NCBI GenBank assembly: GCA_022835595.1 | Contig: BQUP01000006.1 | Coordinates: 496,001 to 560,000 of the forward strand | Reading direction: 5' to 3' | Length of the DNA stretch: 64,000 bases | DNA from: Cystobasidium ongulense | Lineage: Eukaryota > Basidiomycota > Cystobasidiomycetes > Cystobasidiales > Cystobasidiaceae | In this document: in pieces, positions 62,374 through 64,000 of the stretch | How positions within the stretch are numbered: position 1 is the first letter of the stretch | How the letters are laid out: the number at the start of each line of letters is the position of its first letter | Position numbers and translations under genes: made by a program | Notes under the pieces: model-generated | What the model was told of the DNA's origin: nothing | Database searches by the model: none | The model's input: only the letters and a program-made list of their open reading frames with translations

Positions 62374-63323
62374 ATGTCAAACACATGGACGCTTAATTCG
62401 CCACACACCCTTCTGGTACTGGACTGGGATGGGACAGTGGCTGCCCATGATACACTGTCTCTCATTGCCCCCTCTCCTGAAGCATTGAAGCCATACACTG
62501 AGGCGTATCTGGCGGATGCAAACGTTCTTTCCGACAAGCTTGGTGAACGGAATACGCTCGATAACATGTTTCAATGGCTCGATGCAATGGAAGGTGCGCC
62601 TACCTATTTAGAACATATGGTCGTACATTCAACTAATATACTTGGTTTATAGGCGTCGAATTTGCCAGCGTAAAACGAGTGGAAGACGGAGGATTGTTCA
62701 AAGGCATGCCACGGTCGGAAATGCTAAACCGAGCCCGCGACAACAATAAGCTTGAGCTACAAGGAGGTATACTTGAATTACTGAGAAACTTTCAAGGGAC
62801 GTGGGGGATAGTGTCAGTAGGTTGGAGCGGCGACTTCATCCGTGCGGCTTTAGAGAGCAGAGGTGTCGCCCTCTCAAGCAAGAGTATCAAGATCAGAGCC
62901 AATGAGGTGGAATTCGATAATGATGGATTAGGCACTGGCAAGATCACCAAGCATAAAGAGAACAAACAAGGCATCAGAATCGCTCGTGATAAGAAGGGAG
63001 AAATGCAGAAGATGGTAGATGAGTGGCGAAATACTGTCAGCGAAGGAACTGTCGTGGTGAGCCGATACTTCGACTTTCGTAACAAGCATCACACAAGCTT
63101 ACATGTGCAAATGCTTTCACAGTACGTTGGAGATAGTGAGACGGACCTTATGTGTCTTCTAGATGCGGATGTTGGCATTATCATGAATAGCGCGAGTATG
63201 GTGGACAAGTGCAAAAAGCTAGGCTTGCAAATCCAGGATGACGAAAGCATACCCAAGAGTCTGGACGAAGTATCACATAAAGACAAACTTTACCACGTAA
63301 GCGACTTCCACGCTTTCACATAG
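62374..63323 (+). CDS. HAD-superfamily phosphatase
   Basis: Haloacid-dehalogenase-like hydrolase, probably a small-molecule phosphatase. Exons 62374-62593, 62653-63056, 63123-63323; 274 residues. Motif I LLVLDWDGTVAAHDTLSL (DxDGT), a cap of about 80 residues (DNMFQWLDAMEG to LKSRARD-like helices), motif II GIVSVGWSGDFIRAAL (Ser), motif III Lys (probably in KITKHKENKQGIRI) and motif IV YVGDSETDLMCLLDADVGII (GDSxTD). All catalytic positions are present. Resembles fungal HAD proteins such as yeast Cto1 (YCR015C) in layout, but orthology is not shown. Substrate unknown. Confidence 0.85.
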
Positions 63324-63620
63324 ACTGGTGCAATGTATGATAGTTCGATGATCGAGAAGACCTGTATAGTGCACGAGAAGCTGTCCAGGCATTGACAGGA
63401 ATGCAGTACTACACGTATGATAAGCAGTACCGTAGTGAAGGGTGAAGCTGTGCTGCTTGCAGCTAACCGCTGCTTTGCACTTTGCCTCGGCGTCGTTCGC
63501 CTTTTGCAGCTTCACTTTGATACAACTACAACTTACAGAGAACGACAGACAACGAAGCCGAACCAATCTTGAACACGCACCCACCTACACCTACATCTCC
63601 TCCTACACACCCATCCCATC

Positions 63621-64000
63621 ATGTCTTCAGACGCAGCAGCCGCCGCGACATCCGCTTCTCAAGAGAATCAAGCAGCTTCTACATCAGGATTGCCAGCAGC
63701 AGCTAAAGCAGCAGCAGAATTGGCGGTCAAGACTGCTATCTCAGAATCAGTGCCAGAGGATGGAGAGATAAACGAAGATGATGAATCATCTACAAAGAAG
63801 GAGAATGGAGAGAATGGTACTGCTTCCTCAAAAGACGAGAGTGGTATCAGAACCGTCTTCTCGGATCCTGCGAATTTCAATGTCGTTCACCCTCTTTATT
63901 CGAAATGGTACGCTTATACAAAACAATCATCTTCTGCTAAGCTTATCGTGGTGTATATGTGTCCTTGAGCTGATCAATTTGATACTTCATTCACACAACG
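63621..64000 (+). CDS. Translation initiation factor eIF4E, first exon (gene runs off the right edge)
   Basis: mRNA cap-binding factor of the eIF4F complex. Exon 63621-63907 codes 95 residues: an Ala/Ser/Glu-rich N-terminal extension (PAAAKAAAELAVKT, EDGEINEDDESSTKKENGEN), then IRTVFSDPANFNVVHPLYSK at the start of the conserved core, where HPL...KW (HPLxxxWTLWF in the family) is split by donor GTACGC at 63908. The next exon, with the cap-stacking Trp residues, is outside the window. Intron sequence fills 63908-64000. Call from the 30 visible core residues. Confidence 0.85.

Overview
This is a gene-dense nuclear segment from a fungus, most likely a basidiomycete. Genes are split by many short introns of about 45-65 nt with GT...AG ends, intergenic gaps are short, and both strands are used about equally. 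The protein set is fungal: CHS7, IRE1, UTP23, SGT2, VPS38/UVRAG, LSM2, LSM5, ARP5. The secreted Kex2-type protein family and general style suggest Ustilaginomycotina or a relative, but the sequence alone does not settle the class. I see no virus-like element, LTR element, CRISPR array, rRNA or intact tRNA gene.

Layout. 1-3.2 kb: NOP7/pescadillo (partial) and UTP23, both ribosome-biogenesis genes, diverge from one 267-bp gap; a GNAT acetyltransferase follows. 3.9-7.5 kb: two tandem secreted paralogues with a C-terminal double-psi beta-barrel-like domain and basic processing sites, followed by about 2 kb with no recognisable gene. 9.5-18 kb: mitochondrial glutamyl-tRNA synthetase, a SET-domain protein, VPS38/UVRAG and an SMP-30-like lactonase. 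18.3-21.5 kb: two tandem GDSL esterases, the first apparently broken, the second membrane-anchored. 21.9-32.4 kb: LSM5, an unknown protein, IRE1, CHS7, nicotinamide riboside kinase and LSM2. 32.9-42.6 kb: a large ankyrin protein, an ELL-like elongation factor and an NFKBIL1-like coiled-coil protein. 42.8-49 kb: SGT2, FAP7/AK6, LIP2 and ASNSD1. 49.8-64 kb: ARP5, a small membrane protein, ADE1, a U-box cyclophilin (PPIL2/CYP8), a low-complexity protein, EMC7, MTM1-type carrier, a HAD phosphatase and the first exon of eIF4E.

Most genes are housekeeping and are not one pathway, but themes recur: ribosome assembly (NOP7, UTP23, FAP7), the Lsm ring (LSM2, LSM5), ER protein quality and membrane insertion (IRE1, CHS7, SGT2, EMC7), and mitochondrial function (MSE1, LIP2, MTM1). 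The most unusual parts are the secreted paralogue pair, the GDSL pair with a decayed member, a two-copy inverted dispersed repeat carrying a tRNA-like A box that flanks the convergent LIP2/ASNSD1 pair, and a compound hairpin at 49.6 kb. Exon coordinates were worked out by hand from splice signals, phase and family alignment; they are good models but unproven by transcripts.
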